Source of the DNA: DASYRM01 sp036004405
GTDB taxonomy: Bacteria > Acidobacteriota > Vicinamibacteria > Vicinamibacterales > UBA2999
Assembly (NCBI GenBank): GCA_036004405.1
Contig: DASYRM010000013.1
Location: forward strand, 1-52,031
Length of the DNA: 52,031 bases
Direction: 5' to 3'
Positions 1-9,340 of this stretch are shown here, one piece after another; within the stretch, counting starts at the first letter, position 1; the number at the start of each line of letters is the position of its first letter. The translations under genes and the position numbers were made by a program. The notes below the pieces were generated by a model. That model was not told where the DNA came from. It saw only the letters and a program-made list of their open reading frames with translations, and did not search any database.

Positions 1-1393
1 ACGGTACCTGCAGGCCGTCGGCGTCGAGCACTCGGATGTCGGCAAAGTGTCCCCGTTCGGAGGCGCTGTGGGCCAACGCTGCGGCATCCAGAGGAATCAC
101 GCTCAGCCCTTCGGGGCCCGAGGGCAAGCTGCGCCGGTAGGCGAAGTCGCCGATCGTCATCGCGGCGCCGCGACTCGGCATCGGCAGGCCTGGCGCCGGC
201 CGCGGCGCCTCGGCGGGCGGCGTGCGCTCGGCGCCCCAGCTGGCGCGGCCGAGCGCCACGGGAATCGAGCCGCGGACGGCTTCGAGGTCGTAACGCGGCG
301 CTTCGGTCTTGGGACTGCCGTAGCGCGCGATCAGCGTACCGGGCTCGCTTTCGAAGTAGATCCACGGCAGATCCGCGAAGACCGCCGTCACCCCCTGCAG
401 ATCGATCGGCGGGTTGTTCCCGTCGTCGAACACCAGGTCGAGATCGGGCTCGCCCGGTGGCCGCGGGATCTCCACGCGGATGGCCTCGGCGGTCGCGCCG
501 TCCTTGATCACACGCGTGAGCCGCGCCTGGCCGATGACCTGGGGTGTCACGCCTGGGTCGGTGGGACGCGCGTCGCGCGCCAGCGCGGCCTCGAGCACCC
601 GCACGTCGCGCATCAGATGCCCGCCGCCGATCGTGAGGTCGAGCGCCATGATCGGTAGACGGCTACCGGGCAGCGTCACATGGAACCGGCTGCGGCCGGG
701 CTCGGTGTTCCGCCGCTCGAACGTCAATGGCACGCGGAGCGCGGGTCCCGCGTAGGCGTCCACGTGGTGGTACGCTCCTGCCGAGGCAGGTGCGCTCACG
801 CGCGCGCTGTTGGTGTCGTCCCACGTCACGCGCAGGTAGCGGTAGTCGCCCGGGTCGAACGGTATCTTGACGTGGCGCAGCCCTTCTGCGGGGAGGTTGA
901 ACGCCGTGCCCTCGGCAATGAGCACGGTCCATCGCGTGCGATCGCCGCTGCCCTCGAGCCGGAACCGCTTCAGGAAGGGGGGCGGAACCTGGTCGAGCGC
1001 CACCACCTCCAGCGCCGGGATGAGCTCGCGATAGTCCACCTCGAAGCCGCTGGTCTTCTCGGTGGCCGCAATTGCCTTGACTGACCCGATGACGACCTTC
1101 TGATGGTCGAGCGGTGGCGCGACAAACAGGTACGGCACCTCGACGCCCGACATGGTGTAGAGCCGCAGGTCGGGTGGCCCGTTGGGCACGAAGCGGCGAT
1201 CCGGCTGCGGCACCGGATAGAGGGCCACCGGCTGTGCGCCGGCCAGCACGGTGGCATCGAGATCGAGCCGCTGCGGGCCGGCCGTCGTCACCGTCACGGT
1301 GCGCTCGTGGCGGAAGGTATCGGGCGGCACCGGCTGTGCGCTGGCGGCGCCGGCAGCCAACAGCACCAGCGCCGCGCCTGCGGCTCGGATCAT
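1..1393 (-). CDS. DUF3999 family protein (3' part missing)
   Basis: The reading frame starts at an ATG overlapping the stop of the DUF2339 gene (ATGA) and stays open to the left edge, so about 464 N-terminal residues are present. It begins with a signal peptide (MIRAAGAALVLLAAGAASA, then QPVPP) followed by an extracytoplasmic beta-rich region containing FLKRFRLEGS, a turn typical of DUF3999. The family is regularly found directly after DUF2339 and usually ends in a C-terminal membrane anchor, which would lie outside the window. Its molecular function is unknown; pairing with DUF2339 suggests a two-component envelope complex. The family call rests on remembered sequence character plus the diagnostic neighbour. 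Confidence 0.75.
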   Translation of the reverse strand, partial: MIRAAGAALVLLAAGAASAQPVPPDTFRHERTVTVTTAGPQRLDLDATVLAGAQPVALYPVPQPDRRFVPNGPPDLRLYTMSGVEVPYLFVAPPLDHQKVVIGSVKAIAATEKTSGFEVDYRELIPALEVVALDQVPPPFLKRFRLEGSGDRTRWTVLIAEGTAFNLPAEGLRHVKIPFDPGDYRYLRVTWDDTNSARVSAPASAGAYHHVDAYAGPALRVPLTFERRNTEPGRSRFHVTLPGSRLPIMALDLTIGGGHLMRDVRVLEAALARDARPTDPGVTPQVIGQARLTRVIKDGATAEAIRVEIPRPPGEPDLDLVFDDGNNPPIDLQGVTAVFADLPWIYFESEPGTLIARYGSPKTEAPRYDLEAVRGSIPVALGRASWGAERTPPAEAPRPAPGLPMPSRGAAMTIGDFAYRRSLPSGPEGLSVIPLDAAALAHSASERGHFADIRVLDADGLQVP

Positions 1394-4300
1394 GACTGGG
1401 ACTCCTTGGGTGCCAGCACGAACTTCTGCAGCACCAGCGAGACGAGCGCGAGCGAAATGCCGAGACCGAGGAAGGCGCCGACGCGGTAGAGGCCCTCGAG
1501 CGAGCTCAGGTCGTAGAGGAAGCACTTGAACGTCGTCACCGTGATGAGCGACACGGCGGCGAATCGCGCCGGCCTGGCGTGTGCCACGATGCCGGCCGCC
1601 AGCAGCGCCAATCCGAAGACCAGCCACGCGATCGTATAGGTGAGGTCCTGCGCGATGGTGACGCCGAACCGGAACACGATCTCGGGCCCGGTCGCGTAGA
1701 AATCGGCGATCTCGATGTTCACGAGGAAGAACAGCACGACGACCGCTGCGGCCGGAAGCACGTGACGCGGCCGCGGAATCTGGTCGGCGATGCGGTCGTC
1801 GCTCCGCGAGAACCACCAGGCTGCCGCGCCCATCGCGGCCGCCGCCAGCACGTAGGTGTAGAGATACCAGTTGACGATCCGCATGGCGCCACGCGGCTCG
1901 TAGAGGAACACCTCGGGATTCAGCACGAGCCGCGCGAAGACGGCGGCCAGCAGCGTCAGCGACGCGTAGAGCAGGCCGCGATGCGGCACGCGCGTGAAGA
2001 GCCACGCCAGCGCCGCGCCTTCGAAGGCCCAGCCGATCGTGATCCACTGATGCTCGAGCTGCATCGGGATCGCGACGGTCAGGAACGCGAGGGCTCCGCC
2101 GCCCACCAGCGCCAGGCGTCCCATGTCGCGCGTCCCAGCGGGCTCGATCCGCAGCAAGTGCCGCAGGTGCACTGTGGTCACCAGGCCGATGATGACCGGC
2201 ACGACACCGACCATCCACTGATAGCCGCCGTCGATCATGCCCTGCCGGCCGGCCAGCAGGCTGGCCGCGGCGACGATCAGCGCCGAGATGTAGGGGTCGC
2301 GTGTGGCCAGCTTCGCACCGGCGATCAGCGGATAGAGGGCGAACGGCGCGTAGATCACGGCCGCGTGGAGGAGCAGCGCCGGCCATGCGCGATCGCGGAC
2401 CGCCGCGGCGCCGCCGAGCGCCAGCGCCGCGAGTGCCGCCGTTGCGGGGGCGACGACCGGCCACTCGAACTCCCATGTCAGCGCCAGAAGCAGCGCGAAC
2501 GCCAGAACGTGGGCGGTGAGCGTCAGCGCCACCGGCGGCGACCCGGGAGCGAGGGCAGACGCGATCGTGTTCAGCTCGGCGAGCACCAGGACGACGGCCG
2601 CCGCGACGGCCGTGAGCTTCGGCGACCGGCGCGCCAGCCGGATGCTCGCGAGTGCATAGACGGCGAGCACGGCAAAACCCGCGAGGCTGACCTCCGCCCA
2701 TCCGTCGGGCTGCGCGCGTAACCGCCACGCTGACAGCACGACCGCGGTCCCGACCGTCGCGAGCGCATGGAACAGCACCTGGCGCGAGGCCAGCGCCGCG
2801 ACGCTCATTGCGAGCGTCACGACGCCGAGGGCGCCGAAGAGCGGCCACGGCGGAATCGACCATTCAGGGTTGATCGCCACCGCGACGAGGAACAGGTGAC
2901 CGATGAGCGGCAGCCAGAAGCCGTGGTTCAGCCCGGGTGTGGCGGCGTGTGTTGTCTCGCTGGCGGTCTCGCTCCGGCGGGCCATCCACGCGTGGCCTGC
3001 CACCATGACGAGGGTCAGGCCGACGAGGAAGAGAAGCGACGGCAGCAGACCGATCGTGGCGGCGCTCCGAGTCCACCAGAGGAACAGCACCACCCACGAT
3101 ACGAGGCTGGCCCCAATCGAGAGCGCTGTCAGCCCTCCGGCGGCGCTCTCGACGAACATCGCCGCGTTGAGGACGGCGAGCAGGAATGCCAGCCCCCACA
3201 ATCCCGAGGGTGTGGACGGGCCCGCGGCCAGGAAGAGCAGGAGGATCGTGCTCGCAAGCAGCACCATGCCCCCTCCACCTTCCGGCGTGAGCGGCCGGCC
3301 TACACGCCGCGCGACCATCGGCACGCCGATGTAGAGCACCGCGAACCCCGCAAAGAGCGCGAGGCCGGCGCCGAGCGTCTCGGAGGTCAAGTGGCGCAGC
3401 GACCACACGGCCTCGGCGGCGAGCGCGAAGAACGCCGCGACGTAGTAGTAGGCGCCGGTACCGGACGCGACGCCGCGCCAGGCCAGCACGCCGACCAGCG
3501 CGAAGAGAGCGGGGAAGAGGAGCTGGGGCCGCGCCGCCGCCGGTTCGAGGGCCGCGAGGACAGGAAAGGCGAACAGCAGGACGGGCGCGGCGTAGGTCGC
3601 CGAGGTCCCCATCGTGCCGAGCGGCCGCTTGAGCGATGACGCCACGGCCGGTAGCGCCAGGAAGAACACCACGAACAGCGCGACGAAGCCCACGATGGGC
3701 AGCGCGAGACCCGGCGTATAGGACCGCGCGAGCCAGACGCCGAAGACGAGCGGCGAAGAGGCGCCGGCGGCGACGAGCAGCTGCTCGCGGCGGAGCGCCA
3801 GGGCCACGGCAGCAAGGCCGGCGTCGAGCACGAACAGGTAGCCGAAGAGCAGTGCATAGCGTTCGCCGAAGGCCGGGACGCTCGCGAGGTAGACCGCGAA
3901 CAGGACCGGTAGCGCGGACGACGCGAGCGCCGTCAGCTCGAAGGTGCCGTGCTCGTCGTCGTCGAGCCGGTCGCGCATGCGTGCGGCCGCGAACATGCCG
4001 AAGCCCACCACGGGGAACAGGACGAAGACCGCCAGTGCCAGCGGGATGTCGGCGGCCGAGAGGAACTTCGCGGCCCAGCCCCACTGGTAGAGCGTGGTGA
4101 ACACGAGGGTGAGAACGCTGAGGATGGTCCACCCGCGGCGGTACGCCACCCAGGCGAGGCCGACGTTGAGCAGGAGCAGGTAGGCAAAGAGCGGGATCGG
4201 CCGGTTCTCGCCGGTGGAGAGCAGCGCCGGTGTGGCGAAGCCGCCGAGCAGGCCGAGCACGGCGATGAACAGCGACTCGCGCCGAATGGAGAGCGCGACC

Positions 4301-5079
4301 GCGGTGGCCGTCACGAGCGCCAGAAGCACGAAGGCCAGCGTTGCGGAAATAAGGTTCCACAGGGAGTGCGTCGCGAAGAAAGTCGAGAAGAGGATGGCAA
4401 TGGCCGCCGCGTCGAGCGCGTTGGCCGTGGCGGGATACTTTCGCGCCGCCTTGAGCTCGCAGACGACGAGCAGGCCGATGCCCGCCAGGATGCCGATGAC
4501 GACGCGCACCGGCGGCTGCAGCCAGCCGTTGTCGAGCGAGTAGCGGAGGAAGAAGACGGCCGCCACGACGAGCGCGATGCCGGCAATCGCCGAGAACAGA
4601 CGCACGCCGACGAACTGCTCCCAGTCGAACGACCACGCCGGTGGCGGTGGTTCGCTCGGCGGCGCCGGCCGGCGAGGCGGAAGCGCAGGCACCGACGGCA
4701 CGGCCGGCGCGGCCGCGGGCCGCGGTGGTGCCTGAGGCGGTGGCACCGGCTTCATTGCGGGCGGAGCCGCAGCGACAGGAGGCACCGGTGGAGCGGGCGG
4801 TGGAACCGGCGCCATTGGACGCGGAGGCGCGGGCGGCGTGGGTGCTGCCGGTGCGGGTCGGGACGCCTGCGGCTGTGCGCTCTCAGCGGCAGGACGCGTG
4901 TCGACCACCTGCTTGCGCAGCTGCGTCACCTGGCCGGTGAGCGTCGAAATCTGATCCCGCTGCTCCGACAGGCGTTCCTCGAGCTCGGCCACCCGGGTGC
5001 GGAGCCGGTACGTCATCACCCACGAGATGATCGGCAGGAGAAAGGGGATCGAGAGGAGCGTCAGCGCGAGTCCGAGCAT
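1390..5079 (-). CDS. DUF2339 domain membrane protein
   Basis: A 1229-residue polytopic membrane protein. Residues 1-22 form one transmembrane helix, 25-60 a coiled coil (RVAELEERLSEQRDQ), and about 65-145 a Pro/Ala-rich linker. From about 150 to the C terminus there are well over twenty hydrophobic helices, the layout of DUF2339. Function is unknown in the family. It is translationally coupled to the DUF3999 gene by a 4-nt overlap and follows the acyltransferase-ligase gene by 42 bp, so it may be cotranscribed with it. A GGAG lies about ten bases before the ATG. No catalytic motif was recognised. Confidence 0.85.
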   Translation of the reverse strand: MLGLALTLLSIPFLLPIISWVMTYRLRTRVAELEERLSEQRDQISTLTGQVTQLRKQVVDTRPAAESAQPQASRPAPAAPTPPAPPRPMAPVPPPAPPVPPVAAAPPAMKPVPPPQAPPRPAAAPAVPSVPALPPRRPAPPSEPPPPAWSFDWEQFVGVRLFSAIAGIALVVAAVFFLRYSLDNGWLQPPVRVVIGILAGIGLLVVCELKAARKYPATANALDAAAIAILFSTFFATHSLWNLISATLAFVLLALVTATAVALSIRRESLFIAVLGLLGGFATPALLSTGENRPIPLFAYLLLLNVGLAWVAYRRGWTILSVLTLVFTTLYQWGWAAKFLSAADIPLALAVFVLFPVVGFGMFAAARMRDRLDDDEHGTFELTALASSALPVLFAVYLASVPAFGERYALLFGYLFVLDAGLAAVALALRREQLLVAAGASSPLVFGVWLARSYTPGLALPIVGFVALFVVFFLALPAVASSLKRPLGTMGTSATYAAPVLLFAFPVLAALEPAAARPQLLFPALFALVGVLAWRGVASGTGAYYYVAAFFALAAEAVWSLRHLTSETLGAGLALFAGFAVLYIGVPMVARRVGRPLTPEGGGGMVLLASTILLLFLAAGPSTPSGLWGLAFLLAVLNAAMFVESAAGGLTALSIGASLVSWVVLFLWWTRSAATIGLLPSLLFLVGLTLVMVAGHAWMARRSETASETTHAATPGLNHGFWLPLIGHLFLVAVAINPEWSIPPWPLFGALGVVTLAMSVAALASRQVLFHALATVGTAVVLSAWRLRAQPDGWAEVSLAGFAVLAVYALASIRLARRSPKLTAVAAAVVLVLAELNTIASALAPGSPPVALTLTAHVLAFALLLALTWEFEWPVVAPATAALAALALGGAAAVRDRAWPALLLHAAVIYAPFALYPLIAGAKLATRDPYISALIVAAASLLAGRQGMIDGGYQWMVGVVPVIIGLVTTVHLRHLLRIEPAGTRDMGRLALVGGGALAFLTVAIPMQLEHQWITIGWAFEGAALAWLFTRVPHRGLLYASLTLLAAVFARLVLNPEVFLYEPRGAMRIVNWYLYTYVLAAAAMGAAAWWFSRSDDRIADQIPRPRHVLPAAAVVVLFFLVNIEIADFYATGPEIVFRFGVTIAQDLTYTIAWLVFGLALLAAGIVAHARPARFAAVSLITVTTFKCFLYDLSSLEGLYRVGAFLGLGISLALVSLVLQKFVLAPKESQS

Positions 5080-5121
5080 GACGAAGCGTCTCCAGTCCTT
5101 ACCGCGTTGCCGTTGGAAGAA

Positions 5122-8100
5122 TCAGGGAACCGCCGCCGGAATGGGATCGGCCGCCAGCCGGGCGGCGCTCACATAGTCGATCTTGCCCGTGCCCAGGATA
5201 GGAACCGCGTCGACGGTCACGATGGAGCGGGGCACGAAGATCTCGGGCAGCCCCGCCTCGCGCGCCGCCGCCGCGAGCGTCGCCCGCGTCGCATCGCGCT
5301 CCTCGGTGATGAGCACCAGCTGCTCACCGCGCTTCGCGTCGGGCGCGGCCACCACCGCGTGGGCCGCCTGTGGCCACACCCGCGCGGCCAGATCCTCAAC
5401 CGTGCCGAGCGGCACCATCTCGCCGGCAACCTTGGCGAAGCGTTTCGCGCGCCCCTTGATGGTAACGAACCCTTCGGCATCGATGTCCACGATATCGCCG
5501 GTGTCGTACCAGCCGCCGTCGGGCGGCTGCAAGACGCCGCGGGCTTCGGCGCGCAGGTAGCCGAGCATGACGTTGGGGCCGTGCACGAAGAGGCGGCCGC
5601 CCTGCGCGATACCCTCGACGGGTTCGAGCCGGTGCGTGATGCCCGGCAGCAGTCGGCCCACGGTGCCGGCCCTGAAGTGCATCGGCGTGTTGACGGCAAT
5701 GGCCGGCGCGGTTTCCGTCGCGCCGTAGCCCTCGAGGACCCGGATGCCGAACTTCTCGAACCACACGCGGCGCGTTTCGGGTTTGACGCGCTCGGCGCCG
5801 GCAAATACGTAGCGCACCGAGTAGAAGTCGTAGTTGTCGGCCACGCGCGCGTAGCCGGCCAGGAACGTGTCGGTGCCGAACAGGATGGTGGCGTTCAGGC
5901 CGTACGCCAGCTCCGGCACCGTGCGGTAGTGCAGCGGCGACGGGTAGAGGAAGGTGCGCACGCCGTTGAAGAGCGGGAGCAGCAGGCCGCCCGTCAGACC
6001 GAAGCTGTGAAACACCGGCAGCGCATTCAACACCACGTCGGTGCGGTTGATGTCCACCACCGCGGCGAGCTGGTGACGGTTGGCCAGCAGGTTGCGGTGG
6101 CTCAGCACCACGCCCTTCGGCGTGCCCTCGGATCCCGACGTGAAGAGGACGACGGCCGGCTCGGCGGCGCGCGCCGCATCCACTCGCCCCCTTCCGACGA
6201 ACGATCCCCAGAGCCCGCGAAGCTTCGCCCCGACGCTTATTTCAGCGCGGAGGTCTTCGAGGTACACGACCGTCGCGGCGGATTCGATCGCGGCGACCAG
6301 CGCACCGAGCTTCGCCTTGTCGACGAAGCGCCGCGAGGTCAGCACGACGCCGATCTCCGCGGCGCGGCACGCCGCCACGAGTGCCGTGCTGCCGGTGGAG
6401 AAGTTGAGCATGGCGGGCACGCGCCGTACGGCCTGGAGCGCGAAGAAGGTCACCAGCACGCCGCGCGAGGTCGGCAGCAGCACGCCGACGCGCTCGCCGG
6501 GGCGGGTGCGCGCGGCCACCACCGACCCGAGGGCGTGGCTGGCCGCGATCAGGCCGCCATAGGTCATCGGCTTCTGGTCGAGGTCGTCGGCGATGACGTG
6601 CCCGCGCCCGTGCACGTGCTTGGCCTCGAGCAGCGCGTCGAAGAGCGTGGTGTCGATGGGCGCGGTGGCGAATATCGACTGCACCATCTCGTCGGCGAGC
6701 GCGCGCTTGAGTGCGGCGCGGCGGGCGCGGCCGGTCAGCCCGGGCGGGGTTTCGAGCCGCCGCGGCGGCAGCACACTGATGCGGACGCGCGGAAACATAC
6801 GGCGGCGCACTTTGCTGCCCAGCCGCGAGAAGAACGTGGACTCGACACCCTCGATCCGCACGGGTAGCAGCGCGGCGCCGGTCCGCTCGGCGATGATGGC
6901 CGGCCCCTCGTAGACCTTCATCAGCGACCCGGTCATCGTGAGGCGGCCCTCGGGGAAGATGACGCACGCCGAGCCGCCCTCGACCGCACGAATCATCGCG
7001 CGGATCGACAGCGGGTTGGTGGGATCAACCGCCATCGCGTCTACGAGCGCCAGGAAGGGCTTGGCCCACCAGCGGGTGGCGATCAACGTATCGACGGCAA
7101 AGATCGGCCGGCCGGGCAGGAAGGCGCCGAGCAGCAGGCCGTCGAGAAACGAGGCGTGGTTGGCGGCGATGACGGCGTGCGGCATCGCCGCGCGGGCGTG
7201 CTCGACGCCGCTCACCTCCACGCGGTAGAGCGCGCGCAGCACGATGCGCAGCGCCGATTTCATGAGCGGCACGCGAACGAACCACGCCGCGAGCATGGCC
7301 ACCGGAATGGTGGCGATGCCGCAGATCGCGAACAGCTCGCCCATCGTGAGGCCGCGATCGAGCAGCATCGCGGCCACGATGGCCCCGGTGCTGATCGCCA
7401 GCGCGTTGATGATGTTGTTCGAGGCGATGACGCGCGCGCGATGATTCGCCTCGCTCTCGTGCTGCAGCACGGCATAGAGCGGCACCGTGAAGAGGCCGCC
7501 GGCCATCGCCATGGCCACGAGGTCCGCGAGCACGCGGACGCTGCCCGGCACCTGCACGAACGTCATCACGCCCGCCAGCTCCGCGCCCGCGCTGCGGCCG
7601 GCGCTGGCACGATAGAGGTCGAAGGCGAAGAACGCCATGGCGAGGGCGGCGCCCGGCACGAACCGTGCGCTCACCTCGCCCTTCAGCAGCCGCTCGGCGA
7701 GCACCGACCCGATCCCGACGCCGACCGCAAAGAGCGCCAGCATCAGCGTCACCACGTGCTCGTTGGCAAAGAGCACGTCCTTGGCCAGCACCGGCAGGCC
7801 CGAGACGACCGTCGCGCCCAAGAGCCAGAACCACGACAGCGCCAGGGTCGGCAGAAAGAGCTCGGACCGCGCCGTGGTGTGCCGCAGCACGGCCATCGTG
7901 TCGTGCACGAGGCGGGGCCGGGGCAGCTCGCCGCCGGGCGCGGGAGGCGCTGCCGGAATGAATTGCGACGCCAGGAGGCCGAGCACCGCCGCGGCGATGC
8001 CGACCCCGCCGACGACGAGGGCGCCCTGATCGAACAGCACGATGCTGCCGCCCAGAATCGTGCCCAGCAGGATCGACAGGAAGGTGCCCGCCTCGATGAG

Positions 8101-8544
8101 GGCGTTGCCGGCCACCAGCTCGTCGTCGCGCAGGTGCTGCGGCAGCAGCGCGTACTTGATCGGACCGAAGACGGTGGAATGCGTGCCCAGGCAGAAGAGC
8201 GCGGCGAGGAGGACCGGCACGCTCTGGCGCGAGAGGCCCCAGGCGCCGAGCGCCATGATGCCGATCTCGGCGACCTTGACCCAGCGGGCGATAGCCGCCT
8301 TGTCCATGCGATCGGCCAGCGTGCCCGACGCGCCGGAGAAGAGAAAGAACGGCGCGATGAACAGCCCGCCCGCGATCATCACCAGCGTGGCGGCCGGCCT
8401 GCCCGCCGCGTCGGCCAGACGGAAGGTGACGAAGATGGCGAGCGCGCTCTTCAGCAGGTTGTCGTTGAACGCCCCGAGGAACTGGGTGACGAAGAGCGGC
8501 GCGAACCGTCGCGTGCTCAGCAGCTGGATCAATGGCGATCGCAT
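5122..8544 (-). CDS. aas: LplT/Aas-like MFS-acyltransferase-acyl-ACP ligase fusion
   Basis: A 1140-residue protein of three modules. Residues 1-400 are an MFS transporter like the lysophospholipid flippase LplT. Residues 430-600 are a PlsC acyltransferase with NHASFLD (H near 461) and FPEGRL (near 531). Residues 650-1140 are an AMP-forming acyl ligase with TSGSEGTPKG (near 801), YGATETAP (near 941), YDTGD (near 1015) and a C-terminal GTGKIDY whose Lys is the adenylation-domain lysine. Known Aas re-acylates lyso-phosphatidylethanolamine at the inner membrane. The ATG at 8544 is chosen over an in-frame start 39 nt upstream because GGGAGAG precedes it at good spacing and it clears the TetR stop. 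The adjacent TetR gene probably regulates it. Confidence 0.88.
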   Translation of the reverse strand: MRSPLIQLLSTRRFAPLFVTQFLGAFNDNLLKSALAIFVTFRLADAAGRPAATLVMIAGGLFIAPFFLFSGASGTLADRMDKAAIARWVKVAEIGIMALGAWGLSRQSVPVLLAALFCLGTHSTVFGPIKYALLPQHLRDDELVAGNALIEAGTFLSILLGTILGGSIVLFDQGALVVGGVGIAAAVLGLLASQFIPAAPPAPGGELPRPRLVHDTMAVLRHTTARSELFLPTLALSWFWLLGATVVSGLPVLAKDVLFANEHVVTLMLALFAVGVGIGSVLAERLLKGEVSARFVPGAALAMAFFAFDLYRASAGRSAGAELAGVMTFVQVPGSVRVLADLVAMAMAGGLFTVPLYAVLQHESEANHRARVIASNNIINALAISTGAIVAAMLLDRGLTMGELFAICGIATIPVAMLAAWFVRVPLMKSALRIVLRALYRVEVSGVEHARAAMPHAVIAANHASFLDGLLLGAFLPGRPIFAVDTLIATRWWAKPFLALVDAMAVDPTNPLSIRAMIRAVEGGSACVIFPEGRLTMTGSLMKVYEGPAIIAERTGAALLPVRIEGVESTFFSRLGSKVRRRMFPRVRISVLPPRRLETPPGLTGRARRAALKRALADEMVQSIFATAPIDTTLFDALLEAKHVHGRGHVIADDLDQKPMTYGGLIAASHALGSVVAARTRPGERVGVLLPTSRGVLVTFFALQAVRRVPAMLNFSTGSTALVAACRAAEIGVVLTSRRFVDKAKLGALVAAIESAATVVYLEDLRAEISVGAKLRGLWGSFVGRGRVDAARAAEPAVVLFTSGSEGTPKGVVLSHRNLLANRHQLAAVVDINRTDVVLNALPVFHSFGLTGGLLLPLFNGVRTFLYPSPLHYRTVPELAYGLNATILFGTDTFLAGYARVADNYDFYSVRYVFAGAERVKPETRRVWFEKFGIRVLEGYGATETAPAIAVNTPMHFRAGTVGRLLPGITHRLEPVEGIAQGGRLFVHGPNVMLGYLRAEARGVLQPPDGGWYDTGDIVDIDAEGFVTIKGRAKRFAKVAGEMVPLGTVEDLAARVWPQAAHAVVAAPDAKRGEQLVLITEERDATRATLAAAAREAGLPEIFVPRSIVTVDAVPILGTGKIDYVSAARLAADPIPAAVP

Positions 8545-8558
8545 CGCGTCTCTCCCGA

Positions 8559-9134
8559 TCAAAGGGTGGTGATCGCGGCCCACACCGCGGCGATGAGCCG
8601 GTCGCTCGCGGGCCCCTGCGCCTGCGGCAGCCGCCCGTAGGCGGCAAACGTCATCGGCTGCAGCACGATGCCCATCGCGATCGCGGTGGCGAGGTTGGCG
8701 TCCTGCGCCGGCATCTCGCCGCCGTCGATCGCGCTCGAGACGACCGCCTGCATCACCGTTACCGGCGTCGGCGTGTCGCTCGCGAGCTTGCTCAACTGCC
8801 CGTGCTGAACGAACAGCAGGAAGTGGAAGAGCGCCGGGTCATCGTCGTGTGCGTGCGTGAAGCCGCGAATCATCGCGCTCAGCTTTCCCCGCGCTGTGGT
8901 CTCGCCGTCGGCAAGCGCCTGCAGCCGGCCGGCAAACGCCACGTAGTGACGCTCGAAGAGCTCCCACACGAGCTCGTCCTTCCCCACGAAGTGGCGATAG
9001 AGCGCACCTTCGGAAATATCGACGGCTTGCGCGATGTCCCGCACCGTCGTTTCGGCGACGCCCTTCCTCACGAAGAGCGCGATGGCCGCCCGTTCGATGC
9101 GCTCCTTGGTGTCTGTAAATCGATGTCTCGGCAC
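8559..9134 (-). CDS. TetR family transcriptional regulator
   Basis: A 191-residue regulator starting at GTG. Residues 7-55 form the TetR helix-turn-helix: TKERIERAAIALFVRKG, then TTVRDIAQAVDISEGALYRHF. The rest is a helical ligand domain, probably for an acyl or other hydrophobic effector given its neighbour. It ends 14 nt before the acyltransferase-ligase start, so the two are likely cotranscribed. No Shine-Dalgarno is visible before the GTG. A palindrome 15 bp upstream is the likely autoregulatory site. The link to fatty-acid or phospholipid metabolism is inferred from context only. Confidence 0.88.
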   Translation of the reverse strand: MPRHRFTDTKERIERAAIALFVRKGVAETTVRDIAQAVDISEGALYRHFVGKDELVWELFERHYVAFAGRLQALADGETTARGKLSAMIRGFTHAHDDDPALFHFLLFVQHGQLSKLASDTPTPVTVMQAVVSSAIDGGEMPAQDANLATAIAMGIVLQPMTFAAYGRLPQAQGPASDRLIAAVWAAITTL

Positions 9135-9148
9135 ACGTTAACTATGTG

Positions 9149-9166
9149 AGTGAATGATTATTCACT
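9149..9166. promoter_or_regulatory. probable TetR operator (inverted repeat)
   Basis: AGTGAAT-GATT-ATTCACT is a perfect inverted repeat with 7-bp arms and a 4-bp centre, 15 bp upstream of the TetR start. TGAAT/ATTCA half-sites are seen in operators of TetR-type fatty-acid regulators, and location and symmetry fit autoregulation. Binding itself is inferred. Confidence 0.65.
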
Positions 9167-9340
9167 ATGCTGGCCCTGCTCGTCCCGCGTGTCAAGGGGG
9201 GCCGGGCGCTTTGGCGACCGGGGCGGCACGAAACAGGGTCGTGGTGCGCAGACCTGTGTCTGCTCGTAGAGGTGACCCTTCGGGTCCGCCTGCGTGCCGG
9301 CGGGTCTCCGCCGGGTTTCGGGCGGGTCTAAAGACCCGCC
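9167..9340. repeat. intergenic palindromes with REP-like hairpin
   Basis: The gene-free stretch between TetR and the DMT exporter is packed with short hairpins. A decayed copy lies at about 9271-9290 (GACCC/GGGTC around TTC). A perfect one lies at 9321-9340: GGCGGGTCT, AA, AGACCCGCC, followed by TCTACA. The last hairpin contains the stop codon of the DMT gene (9328-9330) and may act as a terminator-like or mRNA-stabilising structure. Related palindromes occur at several other places in the window. Confidence 0.7.

Noticed and set aside
3949..6867. Long open frames antisense to the DUF2339 and Aas-like genes
   Set aside because: They are Arg/His/Gly-rich with no domain signature, as expected for the opposite strand of GC-rich genes.
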